From DATNNN01 sp035601815 (GTDB taxonomy: Bacteria; Pseudomonadota; Alphaproteobacteria; Rhizobiales; Xanthobacteraceae): a stretch of 42,623 nucleotides of DNA. Below the pieces are notes generated by a model that saw nothing but the letters and a program-made list of their open reading frames with translations, did not search any database and had not been told where the DNA came from. The stretch covers positions 1 through 42,623 of the forward strand of contig DATNNN010000058.1 of the NCBI GenBank assembly GCA_035601815.1, in the 5' to 3' direction. The first letter of the stretch is position 1, and each line of letters opens with the position of its first letter. Shown in pieces: positions 1 through 7,776 of this stretch. A program made the translations under genes and the position numbers.

Positions 1-480
1 CGAGGGCGTGCGGCGCGCGGCGTCGATGAGCGCGCCCATGATCGCCGCACCCGCCCGGTCGCCCTGCACGTGGACGATGCGCCGCGCCGAATGGGCCGCC
101 TCCTGGGAGAGCGCGAGCGCGCCCTTGTTGTCGCGGTCGAAGGGCACGCCGTAGCGGATCAAGTCCTCGATGCGCGGCCCCGCCTCGCGGGCGAGGATCT
201 CGGCGACGCCGGCATCGACGAGGCCGGCGCCGGCCTTGATCGTGTCCCGCACGTGAGCTTCGGCGGTATCGCCTTCCCCGAGCGCCGCTGCGATGCCGCC
301 CTGCGCCCACGCCGACGAGGCGCCCTCGCCGATCGGTGCGGCGGTCACCACCGTCACCGGCCGGGGGCTAAGCTTCAGCGCGCAGAACAGGCCCGCCAGC
401 CCGCCGCCGACGATGACCACGTCGTCGAGGCCGGCCCAGGTTTCGGGCGAGAGAGAGCCTGCAAGGGATGGGTGGGACAT
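1..480 (-). CDS. nadB: L-aspartate oxidase NadB, N-terminal part (cut by window edge)
   Basis: Flavoprotein that oxidises L-aspartate to iminoaspartate, the first step of de novo NAD synthesis; NadA uses the product. Only the first 160 codons are inside the window and the reading frame is open to base 1. The Rossmann FAD-binding motif VIVGGGLAGL lies near residues 23-32, followed by a SSAWAQGGIAAALG stretch typical of the succinate dehydrogenase/aspartate oxidase flavoprotein family, and by HSARRIVHVQGDRAG near residues 137-151, as in NadB. The ATG at 480 is preceded by no strong ribosome site. It lies 150 bases downstream of nadA on the same strand, so the two are probably one operon, interrupted by a palindromic repeat. 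Identification is firm from the motifs and the neighbour; the C-terminal half cannot be judged. Confidence 0.93.
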   Translation of the reverse strand, partial: MSHPSLAGSLSPETWAGLDDVVIVGGGLAGLFCALKLSPRPVTVVTAAPIGEGASSAWAQGGIAAALGEGDTAEAHVRDTIKAGAGLVDAGVAEILAREAGPRIEDLIRYGVPFDRDNKGALALSQEAAHSARRIVHVQGDRAGAAIMGALIDAARRTPS

Positions 481-540
481 GATCTCGCGCCGCGCCTCAC
501 GTTCCCCGGGCGAGCCGCGCATTTGGCGCGGCGAGACCCG

Positions 541-609
541 GGGGTCCAGAAAGTCACTCGCTTTGTCCTCTCCTGGACCCCGGCTCGGCCGCTTCGCGGC
601 CGTCCGGGG
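541..609. repeat. Palindromic intergenic repeat between nadA and nadB
   Basis: Two nested inverted repeats are visible. GGGTCCAG (542-549) pairs with CTGGACCC (573-580). The block CCCCGG/GGCCGC (578-583, 587-592) pairs with GCGGCC/CCGGGG (596-601, 604-609) around a TTC loop. The shape resembles REP-type palindromes found between genes of Bradyrhizobium-like genomes (from memory). It could stabilise or partly terminate the nadA-nadB transcript. No T-run follows, so it is not a classic terminator. Confidence 0.55.
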
Positions 610-630
610 AACGAGTGCCGTGGATGGATG

Positions 631-1740
631 TCAATTCTTCAGCTGCACCATGCGCTCCACCGCCCGCCGCGCGCGGCCGGCGATCATGGGGTCGATCTCG
701 ACCTCCTCGCGCAGGTACACGAGGCTGTCGAGAATCTTCGGCAGCGTGATGCGCTTCATGTGCGGGCAGAGGTTGCACGGCCGCACGAACTCGACGCCCG
801 GCGTCTCGGCCTGGACGTTGTCGGCCATGGAGCACTCGGTGACCATGACGACCTTCCGCGGCCGCCTGGTCTTGACGAAGTTGATCATGGCCGAGGTGGA
901 GCCGGTGAAGTCGGCCTCGGCGATCACCTCGGGCGGGCACTCGGGGTGCGCCAGGATCTGCACGCCGGGATCGGCCTTGCGATAGTTGCGCAGCTCCTCG
1001 GCGGTGAAGCGCTCGTGCACCTCGCAGTGCCCCTTCCAGGCGATGATCTTCACCGGCGTTTGCGTCGCGACCCAGCGCGCCAGGTACTCGTCGGGGATGA
1101 GGATGACGCGGTCGACGCCGAAGCTCTCCACCACCTGCACGGCGTTCGACGAGGTGCAGCAGATGTCACTCTCGGCCTTCACGTCGGCGGAAGTATTCAC
1201 ATAGGTGACGATGGGCACGCCGGGGAAGCGCTCGCGCAGGAGCCGCACGTCGGCGCTGGTGATGGAGGAGGCGAGCGAGCAGCCGGCGCGCAGGTCCGGG
1301 ATCAGCACCACCTTATCGGGATTGAGGAGCTTCGAGGTCTCGGCCATGAAGTGCACGCCGCCCTGCACGATGATGCCGGCTTTGGTTTTCGTCGCCTCGC
1401 GGGCGAGCTGCAAGCTATCGCCGACGAAATCGGCGACGCAGTTGTAGATCTCCGGCGTCTGGTAGTTGTGGGCGAGAATGACGGCGCCGCGCACATGCTT
1501 CAGCTCATTGATCGCCTTCACGTACGGCGCGAAGAACGGCCACTCCACCGGCGGCACCACGGCCTTCACCTTCTCGTAGAGGTGCGCTGTCGCGGCATCG
1601 ACCTCGGCGTTCCACTCGAGCTTCGGCATCGCGAGCACGCCGAGCCGGCGCGCGGCCGCCCCGGTGCTCGGACGCGGCACCACGCCCTCGCGCGGGACCG
1701 GCGGGCCAAGGACTTCGATCGGCTGGACGGCGATGTTCAT
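631..1740 (-). CDS. nadA: Quinolinate synthase NadA
   Basis: Condenses iminoaspartate with dihydroxyacetone phosphate to quinolinate, the second step of de novo NAD synthesis, using an oxygen-sensitive 4Fe-4S cluster. The 369-residue product shows the three expected cluster cysteines: C154 in DLRAGCSLAS, C239 in WKGHCEVHERF and C325 in CNLCPHMKR. AHNYQTPEIY (about 90-99) and GSTSAMINF (about 280-288) are further NadA signatures. The open frame extends upstream to 1908, but homology begins well inside it. The ATG at 1740 has a GGGGAAG purine tract just before it, so I place the start there. nadB follows on the same strand. A perfect 7-bp-arm palindrome lies 30 bases upstream and is a candidate repressor site. 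Confidence 0.96.
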   Translation of the reverse strand: MNIAVQPIEVLGPPVPREGVVPRPSTGAAARRLGVLAMPKLEWNAEVDAATAHLYEKVKAVVPPVEWPFFAPYVKAINELKHVRGAVILAHNYQTPEIYNCVADFVGDSLQLAREATKTKAGIIVQGGVHFMAETSKLLNPDKVVLIPDLRAGCSLASSITSADVRLLRERFPGVPIVTYVNTSADVKAESDICCTSSNAVQVVESFGVDRVILIPDEYLARWVATQTPVKIIAWKGHCEVHERFTAEELRNYRKADPGVQILAHPECPPEVIAEADFTGSTSAMINFVKTRRPRKVVMVTECSMADNVQAETPGVEFVRPCNLCPHMKRITLPKILDSLVYLREEVEIDPMIAGRARRAVERMVQLKN

Positions 1741-1769
1741 GGCGTCTTCCCCATCTTCTTTCCGGCCGT

Positions 1770-1788
1770 TATGCTCTAAGTGAGCATA
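1770..1788. promoter_or_regulatory. Candidate NAD-regulon operator (palindrome TATGCTC-N5-GAGCATA)
   Basis: A perfect inverted repeat with 7-base arms around TAAGT lies 30 bases before the nadA start, in the divergent gap between nadA and the MFS gene. Alphaproteobacterial nad operons are commonly controlled by a repressor such as NadQ, and this palindrome looks like the operators predicted for it; that match is from memory and was not tested. The arm also contains a -10-like TATGCT in nadA orientation, consistent with repression by promoter occlusion. Confidence 0.5.
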
Positions 1789-1800
1789 TTGGCGGTCCAG

Positions 1801-1821
1801 AAAAACCGGCTTCGCCGCCGG
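1801..1821 (-). terminator. Hairpin plus T-run in nadA leader (terminator-like)
   Basis: On the minus strand a CCGGC/GCCGG stem (1821-1817 with 1810-1806) and a 6-base loop are followed by five T residues (1805-1801). It lies upstream of nadA with no gene before it on that strand. It is either a leader attenuator for a transcript starting further upstream, or chance. The stem is only 5 bp. Confidence 0.3.
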
Positions 1822-2004
1822 CGCTCGACTTATCCTCATTCCGAGCAAAAAGAATATAGCGCACCTCGGAGCATTTTTCCAGAGGGCGGCGGGCAAGCAC
1901 CCATGCAAGTTCGCGATGGCTGCTTCGCGCCAAGATTCGCTGTTGCAGCGCAGCGTGCGGCGATAAGGTGCGCCAACAACGCTCCAAATTGGAAACGTCC
2001 GACC

Positions 2005-3249
2005 ATGACGACCGTTCCCCTCGCCGCGCCGCGGACGTCCTGGCGCACGCCGCTCGTCATCGTGGTCTGCGGCTGCCTGTGCGCCATGCTCACCTTCGGG
2101 CCGCGCTCCACCTTCGGCCTGTTCCTCACCCCCATGTCGGCGGCGAACAATTGGGGGCGCGATGTGTTCGCCCTCGCCTTCGCCGTGCAGAACCTATTGT
2201 GGGGCGTCGGCCAGCCGTTCGCGGGCGCCGTCGCCGACCGCTTCGGCACGGCGCGCGTCCTTTCCGCCGGCGCCATCCTCTACGCCGCCGGCCTCATCCT
2301 GATGACCTACTCGTCGATACCGGCGACGCTCGAGCTCAGCGCCGGCGTCATGATCGGCTTCGGCCTCTCCGGCTGCTCGTTCAACATCGTGCTCGGCGCC
2401 TTCGGCAAGCTGATGCCCGAGCAGTGGCGCTCGCTGGCGCTCGGCGCCGGCACCGCCGCCGGCTCCTTCGGCCAGTTCCTGTTCGCGCCGTTCGGCATCG
2501 TGCTGATCGAGGGCGCCGGCTGGCAGAACGCGCTCATGCTCTTCGGCGTGATCATCCTGCTGGTGATTCCGCTGTCGCTGGCGCTGTCGACGCCGCCGAT
2601 GACCTCGGCCACCGCCACGCCCGGCAACCCGGGCACGCAATCGCTCATGCACGCGCTGGCGGAAGCGTTCGGGCATCGCAGCTATGTGCTGCTCGTGCTC
2701 GGCTTCTTCACCTGCGGCTTCCAGCTCGCCTTCGTTACCGCGCACTTGCCGGCGTATCTGCTTGACCGCGGCCTGTCGGCGGAAGCCGGCGGCTGGACGC
2801 TCGCCATCATCGGCCTGTTCAACATCGTGGGATCGCTCACCGCTGGCTGGCTCGGCAACATCGTTCCCAAGCGCTACATCCTGTCGGTGATCTATTTCAT
2901 CCGCGCGCTGTCGATCATCGCGTTCATCTCGGTGCCGATGACGAACACCACGGCGCTGCTCTTCGCCATCGTCACCGGGCTCACCTGGCTGTCCACGGTG
3001 CCGCCGACTTCGGGCCTGATCGCGGTGATGTTCGGCACGCGCTGGCTCGCCATGCTGTTCGGCTTCGCCTTCTTCAGCCACCAGGTCGGCAGCTTCATCG
3101 GCATCTGGCTCGGCGGCATCATGTTCGAGCGCACCGGCTCCTACGATCTGGTATGGTGGCTGTCGGTGACGTTCGGCTTCCTGTCGGCGCTCATCAACCT
3201 GCCCATCGTCGAGCGGCCGGTGGCGCGCCCAGTCTCCGCCGCCGCGTAA
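2005..3249 (+). CDS. MFS transporter, 12 membrane segments
   Basis: A 414-residue hydrophobic protein of the major facilitator superfamily, acting in the inner membrane. The N-terminal half shows GRDVFALAFAVQNLLWGVGQP followed by ADRFGTAR, the MFS loop 2-3 signature (G-x-x-x-D-R-x-G-x-R). About 12 membrane segments can be counted, with a central soluble linker near residues 200-220. The overall look resembles monocarboxylate/oxalate-type (OFA/MCT) MFS proteins, but the substrate cannot be read from sequence. The frame is open upstream to 1780; I choose the ATG at 2005 because the first membrane helix starts about 15 residues later and a GGAAA tract lies upstream. The acuI-like gene begins 16 bases after the stop, so the pair is probably co-transcribed, which would fit uptake of a small organic acid, but that is inference. 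Confidence 0.85.
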   Translation: MTTVPLAAPRTSWRTPLVIVVCGCLCAMLTFGPRSTFGLFLTPMSAANNWGRDVFALAFAVQNLLWGVGQPFAGAVADRFGTARVLSAGAILYAAGLILMTYSSIPATLELSAGVMIGFGLSGCSFNIVLGAFGKLMPEQWRSLALGAGTAAGSFGQFLFAPFGIVLIEGAGWQNALMLFGVIILLVIPLSLALSTPPMTSATATPGNPGTQSLMHALAEAFGHRSYVLLVLGFFTCGFQLAFVTAHLPAYLLDRGLSAEAGGWTLAIIGLFNIVGSLTAGWLGNIVPKRYILSVIYFIRALSIIAFISVPMTNTTALLFAIVTGLTWLSTVPPTSGLIAVMFGTRWLAMLFGFAFFSHQVGSFIGIWLGGIMFERTGSYDLVWWLSVTFGFLSALINLPIVERPVARPVSAAA

Positions 3250-3265
3250 TCCAAGGGAAAGCGGC

Positions 3266-4273
3266 GTGGCAAAATTCAAGGCGATCCTGATCGAGAAGGA
3301 AGAGGCCGGCCAGAAGGTCGGCTTCGTCGATTTCGACGAGGCCAATCTCATGGAAGGCGACGTCACCATCGCCGTCGAATGGTCGACGGTGAACTACAAG
3401 GACGGCCTCGCCGTCACCGGCAAGGCGCCGGTGGTGCGCAAGTTCCCCATGATCCCCGGCATCGACCTCGCCGGCACCGTGCAAAGCTCGAGTCATCCGG
3501 CGTGGAAGCCGGGCGACAAGGTGGTGCTGAACGGCTTCGGGATGTCGGAGACGATCTTCGGCGGCTACGCCGAGAAGGCGCGGGTCAAGGGGGATTTCCT
3601 GGTGGCGATTCCCGCGAACATGACCACGCGCGAGGCGATGGCCATCGGCACCGCCGGCTACACCGCCATGCTCTGCGTGATGGCGCTCGAGCGCTACGGT
3701 GTCACGCCGGCGCAGGGCCCGATCATCGTCACCGGTGCTGCCGGCGGCGTCGGCTCCGTCGCGATCGCGCTCTTGGCCAAGCTCGGCTTCACGGTGATCG
3801 CTTCCACCGGCCGGGTGAGCGAGACGGACTACCTGAAGTCGCTGGGTGCGAGCGAAATCGTCGACCGCAACCAGTTCACCGGCCCGGCCAAGCCCATGGA
3901 CCAGGAGCGCTATGCGGGCGGCGTCGATTCGGTGGGCTCCACCACGCTCGCCAACCTCATCGCCATGACCAAATACGGCGGCGCGGTCGCTGCCTGCGGC
4001 CTCGCCGGCGGCCGCGACCTGCCGACCCAGGTCGCGCCCTTCATCCTGCGCGGCGTGGCGCTTCTGGGGGTCGATTCGGTGCGGGCCCCCATCGAGCGGC
4101 GGCGCGAGGCATGGAAGCGGCTTGCCAGCGACCTCGACCGCAAGAAACTTGCGGCGATGACCACGGAAATTCCGCTTTCCGGGGCCATCGATGCGGCCAA
4201 GGCCATCCTCGATGGAAAAGTGCGCGGCCGCACCGTTGTCCGCATTTGTCCGCATTTCGTAGGGTATCCTTAA
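3266..4273 (+). CDS. acuI: AcuI/YhdH-type acrylyl-CoA reductase (MDR family)
   Basis: A 335-residue zinc-free medium-chain dehydrogenase/reductase. Members of the YhdH/AcuI family reduce acryloyl-CoA to propionyl-CoA with NADPH. Visible motifs are VNYKDGLAVTGK (about 46-57), PGIDLAGTV (about 65-73), GTAGYTAMLC and the nucleotide-binding VTGAAGGVGSVA (about 156-167). The GTG start at 3266 has AAGGGA upstream. The C-terminus is odd: a 10-bp tandem duplication just before the expected stop shifts the frame, so the protein ends TVVRICPHFVGYP instead of TVVRIS. The catalytic core is untouched, so it is probably functional. It sits directly behind an MFS gene. The exact substrate is inferred from the family only. 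Confidence 0.87.
   Translation: MAKFKAILIEKEEAGQKVGFVDFDEANLMEGDVTIAVEWSTVNYKDGLAVTGKAPVVRKFPMIPGIDLAGTVQSSSHPAWKPGDKVVLNGFGMSETIFGGYAEKARVKGDFLVAIPANMTTREAMAIGTAGYTAMLCVMALERYGVTPAQGPIIVTGAAGGVGSVAIALLAKLGFTVIASTGRVSETDYLKSLGASEIVDRNQFTGPAKPMDQERYAGGVDSVGSTTLANLIAMTKYGGAVAACGLAGGRDLPTQVAPFILRGVALLGVDSVRAPIERRREAWKRLASDLDRKKLAAMTTEIPLSGAIDAAKAILDGKVRGRTVVRICPHFVGYP
4236..4257 (+). repeat. 10-bp tandem duplication at the 3' end of the acuI-like gene
   Basis: TGTCCGCATT occurs twice in direct succession (4237-4246 and 4247-4256), with one matching base on each side. Removing one copy restores the codons ACC GTT GTC CGC ATT TCG TAG, i.e. a normal stop. The duplication therefore replaces the last residue with seven new ones. 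It looks like a recent slippage event or an assembly error. Confidence 0.8.
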
Positions 4274-4289
4274 TAAAGCCTTGAGAGGT

Positions 4290-4310
4290 TGGCTGGCTTA
4301 TAGCCGGCCA
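4290..4310. terminator. Stem-loop after the acuI-like gene
   Basis: TGGCTGGC (4290-4297) and GCCGGCCA (4303-4310) form an 8-bp stem with one G-U pair and a TTATA loop, 17 bases after the acuI stop. There is no T-run, so it is at best a weak terminator or a processing or stabilising hairpin. Confidence 0.35.
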
Positions 4311-4344
4311 GGTAACATCAGGGGCAACCAGGGTCCTCGGAGTT

Positions 4345-4833
4345 ATGTCGCGCACGCGTATTCTTCTCGCCACCGCCTTCGCCCTAGCGACCTCGGCCGC
4401 CACGGCCGAAGAGGCCATGAACGCCTCCGGCGCGCGCGCCTTCGTCGCCGGAAGGCTGTTCTCCTACACCTGCTTCGACGGCACCGCGGGCGCCGGCCGC
4501 ATCTTCAACGACGGCTCGGCCATGGGCACGGTCCGCCCGGGCGGCACCGGCGCCACGCGCTACATCCAGCTTCCCACTAACACCCTCTACGTCAACGGCG
4601 ACCGCATCTGCGCCACGCTGCGCGGCATGCCGTGGGACCCCTGCTTCAACCTCACCCGCACCGGCGAGGCCACCTTCCGCGGCTCCGTCTCCGGGCTCGG
4701 ATTCATGTACTGCGATTTCTCCCGTGGCCAGGCGCGCGTGTTCGCGCGGCGACGCGCCCCGTCGGCCGCGGCGCCGACGCCGCGGTCGGTCAACGACGCG
4801 TTGCTTGGCTCGCTGCCGGGCTACATCCCGTAG
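4345..4833 (+). CDS. Small secreted protein with four conserved cysteines (copy 1)
   Basis: I do not recognise a named family. The 162-residue product begins with a signal peptide (MSRTR, hydrophobic core, ATAEEA; cleavage near residue 21), so it is exported to the periplasm or beyond. The mature part has cysteines at 43, 89, 100 and 123, and motifs GRLFSYTCFDGTAG, RICATLRG, WDPCFNL and FMYCDFSR. The next gene encodes a paralog with cysteines at nearly identical positions, so this is a tandem duplication. The two pairs of cysteines suggest two disulphides. A basic Arg/Ala/Pro tail follows residue 130. GGAG lies only two bases before the ATG. The gene follows acuI after a stem-loop and may have its own promoter. 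Function unknown. Confidence 0.75.
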   Translation: MSRTRILLATAFALATSAATAEEAMNASGARAFVAGRLFSYTCFDGTAGAGRIFNDGSAMGTVRPGGTGATRYIQLPTNTLYVNGDRICATLRGMPWDPCFNLTRTGEATFRGSVSGLGFMYCDFSRGQARVFARRRAPSAAAPTPRSVNDALLGSLPGYIP

Positions 4834-4917
4834 CTCTCGTCACATTCGCCGCCCATGCCACGCCCGCGGAACGATCCGCTCCCTTACGATTCGCCGAGAA
4901 TGCCGAGGAGGCCCGCT

Positions 4918-5310
4918 TTGCGTTCGACCCTTGCGTTCGCCCTGATGCTTGCGAGCGGCGCGCTCGCGCCCGTCCTCGCCGACTCCCAGTTGCAGGGCGC
5001 CGAAGCCCAGCACCTGCTCGACGGCAAGCGCTTCAGCTTCAACTGCGTGAACGGCACCACCGGCGTCGCCAGCTGCGCCGGGCAGACCGCCACCGCCCTC
5101 TACCGCATGCCGAGCGCGCGCGAGAGCGATCTCGAGCAGAACGACCGCGGTCAGGTGCAGGCGGCGGGCAAGGCGCTGTGCATCCGCTGGCAGCGGCTGA
5201 ACGGCGGCAAGAACGATTGCTACAAGGTGAGCGTGCGGGAGTCCGGCAGCTACCGCATCGCCACCCCCGACGGCCGCCTGTGGTGCGACTTCACCGAGCG
5301 CAAGGGCTAG
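4918..5310 (+). CDS. Small secreted protein with conserved cysteines (copy 2, paralog of preceding gene)
   Basis: A 130-residue exported protein paralogous to the gene before it. The start is the TTG at 4918: GAGGAGG (4905-4911) sits 6 bases upstream, and starting there gives a clean signal peptide (MRSTLAFALMLASGALAPVLA). In-frame ATGs at 4855 and 4900 lack ribosome sites. With this start the cysteines fall at 43, 88, 101 and 123, matching 43, 89, 100 and 123 in copy 1; an extra one is at 53. Shared motifs are GKRFSFNCVNGTTG, ALCIRW, DCYKV and LWCDF. The stop overlaps the stop of the convergent ogt gene in a CTAG. Function unknown; probably a small disulphide-linked periplasmic domain. Confidence 0.75.
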   Translation: MRSTLAFALMLASGALAPVLADSQLQGAEAQHLLDGKRFSFNCVNGTTGVASCAGQTATALYRMPSARESDLEQNDRGQVQAAGKALCIRWQRLNGGKNDCYKVSVRESGSYRIATPDGRLWCDFTERKG

Positions 5311-5864
5311 ACGAACAACCCTGGCAGCACGGGCGGCCTGAGCTCGACGTTTTCCAGCGCCAGCAGCCGCTCCTTGGTGAGCACACCGCCATAGGCGGAA
5401 AAGCCTCCGGGCTTGCCGCCGCTTTTGAGCACCCGGTGGCACGGCACGATGATCGCCACCGGATTGCGCGACAGCGATTGTCCCGCTTCGCGCGCCTCTC
5501 CTGGCACGCCGGCTTTGGTGGCCAGTTCGCCGTAGCTCGCGGTCTCGCCCCAGGGAACTGTGCGCGCGGCGTCGTAGATCTTGCGATCGAAGGAAGAGGC
5601 CCGCGCGAGATCAAGTGCCACCGAGGAGAAGTCCGTCCTCTCGCCATTCAGATAGCGCTGGAGCGCCGCGATCGCCTCGGCGACCGCGACCGGCGGCTCC
5701 GCCGGTGTCACGCCCGGCGATCGCGCCCGCACCCGTTTCTCGGTGGCAGTCCGCTCAGCCTCGGGAAGCTGCAGGCGGGTGACCCCGCGCTCGCTCCAGG
5801 CGATGCCGCAGGCGCCGATCGGCGTATCGAAGAGGCAGTAGTGCTCCGGGAAGCGAGCGTCCAT
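5307..5864 (-). CDS. ogt: Methylated-DNA--protein-cysteine S-methyltransferase
   Basis: Suicide repair protein that moves the alkyl group from O6-alkylguanine to its own cysteine. The 185-residue product carries the active-site motif PCHRV with the acceptor Cys at 142, preceded by GQSLSRNPVAIIV and the helix-turn-helix-like FDRKIYDAARTVPWGETASYGELA (about 92-115), and followed by GGFSAYGG. It has the single-domain Ogt length, with no AraC-like Ada domain. The ATG is at 5864 and the frame is closed soon upstream. It converges on the small secreted protein gene, the two stop codons overlapping in CTAG (5307-5310). The TPR gene lies 19 bases upstream on the same strand, so the two may share a transcript. 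Confidence 0.93.
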   Translation of the reverse strand: MDARFPEHYCLFDTPIGACGIAWSERGVTRLQLPEAERTATEKRVRARSPGVTPAEPPVAVAEAIAALQRYLNGERTDFSSVALDLARASSFDRKIYDAARTVPWGETASYGELATKAGVPGEAREAGQSLSRNPVAIIVPCHRVLKSGGKPGGFSAYGGVLTKERLLALENVELRPPVLPGLFV

Positions 5865-5883
5865 CCGAGCGCCAAGGTGTCGA

Positions 5884-7611
5884 TCAGCCGCCGTTTCCGG
5901 AATTGCTGACGGCGGCCTTGGCCGGCGCCCCGTCGTCGGCGAGCCCGTTCTTCAATTTCAGCTCGATCTTGGCGAGATCCTCGGGCTCGGGCTTCAGGTC
6001 GCGGGCGTGGCGCCACTGAAAGTGCGCCTCGAGATGCCGGTCGACCTTCCAGTAGGCGTCGCCCAGGTGGTCGTTGATCACCGGGTCCTCGGGCCTGAGC
6101 TCGATCGCGCGCTCCAGCTCCTTGGCGGCGGCCTCGTACTGCCCCTGGCGGTAATAGGCCCAGCCCAGGCTGTCGACGATGTAGCCGTCGTTGGGGCGAA
6201 GCTCGACGGCGCGGCGCACCATCTGCGTGCCGCGCTCGAGGTTCATGCCCTGGTCGATCCAGGAATAGCCGAGATAGTTCAGCACCTGCGGCTGCTCGGG
6301 GAAGAGCTCGAGCGCCTTCTCGAGATCGGCTTCGCCGCGCTTCCACTCCTTGCTGCGCTCGTAAGAGATGCCGCGGAAGTAGAAGACGGTCCAGTGCTGC
6401 CGCGCCGGCTTTTCGAGGCGGGCGATGGCCTTGGAATAGACCTCGGCCGCCTCCTTGTACTGCTTGCGCGCGCGCAGCACGTTGCCGAGCGCGACGGCGG
6501 TGTCGTAATCCTGGGGGTACTCGGTGACGAGCTTCTCAAGGTAGGCGCGCGCCTCGTCGCTGCGCTCCAGCACGTCGAGATTGAGGCCGCGCTGGATCTC
6601 GGCGTTGCGCTTGAGCGGGGAATTCGACGGCACCCGGGCATAGGCTTCGATGGCAAGGTCCGCCTTCTTCATCTGCTCGTAGAGATCGGCGAGCGAGAGC
6701 AGCGCCAGCGGATGCTCGGCGTCGAGGTAGATGGCGAGCTGGAGATAGATGAGGCCGAGGTCCTCGCCGCCCTGGCGGGCGAGTGCGGCGCCGAGGCCGT
6801 ACAGCACCTCGGCCGCGCCCTGCGCGGCGCTGCGCACCAGCGGCTGCGGCGTGCGCCCGGCGTTGAGGTCGGTGACGGCGCTATCCACCAGCGGGTGGTT
6901 GGGCAGGAGCTTGGCGAAGGCGGCATAGGCCTCGAGCGCCTTGTCGCGGTCGCCATTGCGCGCGAGCCAGCGGGCGTAGGCGTCGACGATGCGCACCGAG
7001 GTGGGGTCGGCGCGGTAGGCGCGCTCCAGGCGCTTGCCCGCTTCCTTGCGCTGGCCGGCGGCTTCGAGAATGAGGCCGGCGTGCAGCTCCTTGAAGGCGG
7101 TGTACCACTCGGCACCCTGCAGCTTGTCGATCAGCTCGACGCCGGTCTTGGCCTCGTTGACCGTGGCGTAGGTCCAGGCGGTGAGCAGCGTCGCGGTGAG
7201 GTCGGCGATCGGCCCGCGCACGGATTGGGTGAGCTGGGCGCGGGCGGCGGTGGCTTGGCCGCGCTTGATGGCGCGGGCGGCGAGGGCGAGGCGGGCGATG
7301 CGGTGCGACTTGTCGATGCCGACCACGCGCTCGGCGAGCGGAACCGCGTCATCGACAACGCCGCTCGCCAGCACGACCAGGAAGGTGCGCTCGATCAATT
7401 CGCCGTTCTTGGGGTCGGCGCGCAGGGCCGCGCGGTAGTAGGTGGCGGCGGCGGCCATGTCGCGCTGGCCGCCGGCGAGCCGCGCGGCGAGGTAGTTGCC
7501 CGACGGCGACGTGCGCGCGAGCACGGAAGGGTTGGGCAGCTCGGCGCGCGCGGCAACGGAGAGCGCAAGCGCGCCGACGACGAGCGCCAATCCCATGGAA
7601 ATCTTGTTCAA
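5884..7611 (-). CDS. Exported tetratricopeptide-repeat protein
   Basis: A 575-residue protein made almost entirely of TPR helices. It starts with a signal peptide (MNKISMGLALVVGALALSVAARA), so it acts in the periplasm or on the outer membrane. TPR-like units are clear, e.g. NYLAARLAGGQRDMAAAATY near the N-terminus and a regular run of GWAYYRQGQYEAAAKELERA and DHLGDAYWKVDRHLEAHFQW near the C-terminus. The start is the TTG at 7611, with GGAGA seven bases upstream (7623-7619); the frame itself is open to 7857 and an in-frame ATG lies at 7596. It is divergent from ispE across 165 bases. TPR proteins of this type occur beside ispE in related genomes (from memory). The partner proteins cannot be named from sequence. 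Confidence 0.85.
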   Translation of the reverse strand: MNKISMGLALVVGALALSVAARAELPNPSVLARTSPSGNYLAARLAGGQRDMAAAATYYRAALRADPKNGELIERTFLVVLASGVVDDAVPLAERVVGIDKSHRIARLALAARAIKRGQATAARAQLTQSVRGPIADLTATLLTAWTYATVNEAKTGVELIDKLQGAEWYTAFKELHAGLILEAAGQRKEAGKRLERAYRADPTSVRIVDAYARWLARNGDRDKALEAYAAFAKLLPNHPLVDSAVTDLNAGRTPQPLVRSAAQGAAEVLYGLGAALARQGGEDLGLIYLQLAIYLDAEHPLALLSLADLYEQMKKADLAIEAYARVPSNSPLKRNAEIQRGLNLDVLERSDEARAYLEKLVTEYPQDYDTAVALGNVLRARKQYKEAAEVYSKAIARLEKPARQHWTVFYFRGISYERSKEWKRGEADLEKALELFPEQPQVLNYLGYSWIDQGMNLERGTQMVRRAVELRPNDGYIVDSLGWAYYRQGQYEAAAKELERAIELRPEDPVINDHLGDAYWKVDRHLEAHFQWRHARDLKPEPEDLAKIELKLKNGLADDGAPAKAAVSNSGNGG

Positions 7612-7776
7612 AGCCGGGTCTCCTCGACTGCCGCAGGGCGAATCAATCAGCGGGCGGCCGAGGCAGCCACCCGATTTGGCGGACCATGCCCCCGATTCAT
7701 GGCTATCGCAAGGAAAAGGCAGGGCACGACTGGCGTGCTTGCGCGGCCCGCGCCGGGCCGCCATCTTGCCCGCCCG

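Noticed and set aside
70..1779. Long plus-strand open frame opposite nadB/nadA
   Set aside because: It is the antisense shadow of nadA and nadB in GC-rich DNA: His/Arg/Asp-rich, without any family motif, while the minus strand carries all NadA and NadB signatures.
4855..4917. N-terminal extension of the second secreted protein from ATG 4855 or 4900
   Set aside because: Neither ATG has a ribosome site, and the extension would bury the signal peptide; the TTG at 4918 has GAGGAGG at ideal distance and aligns the cysteines with the paralog.
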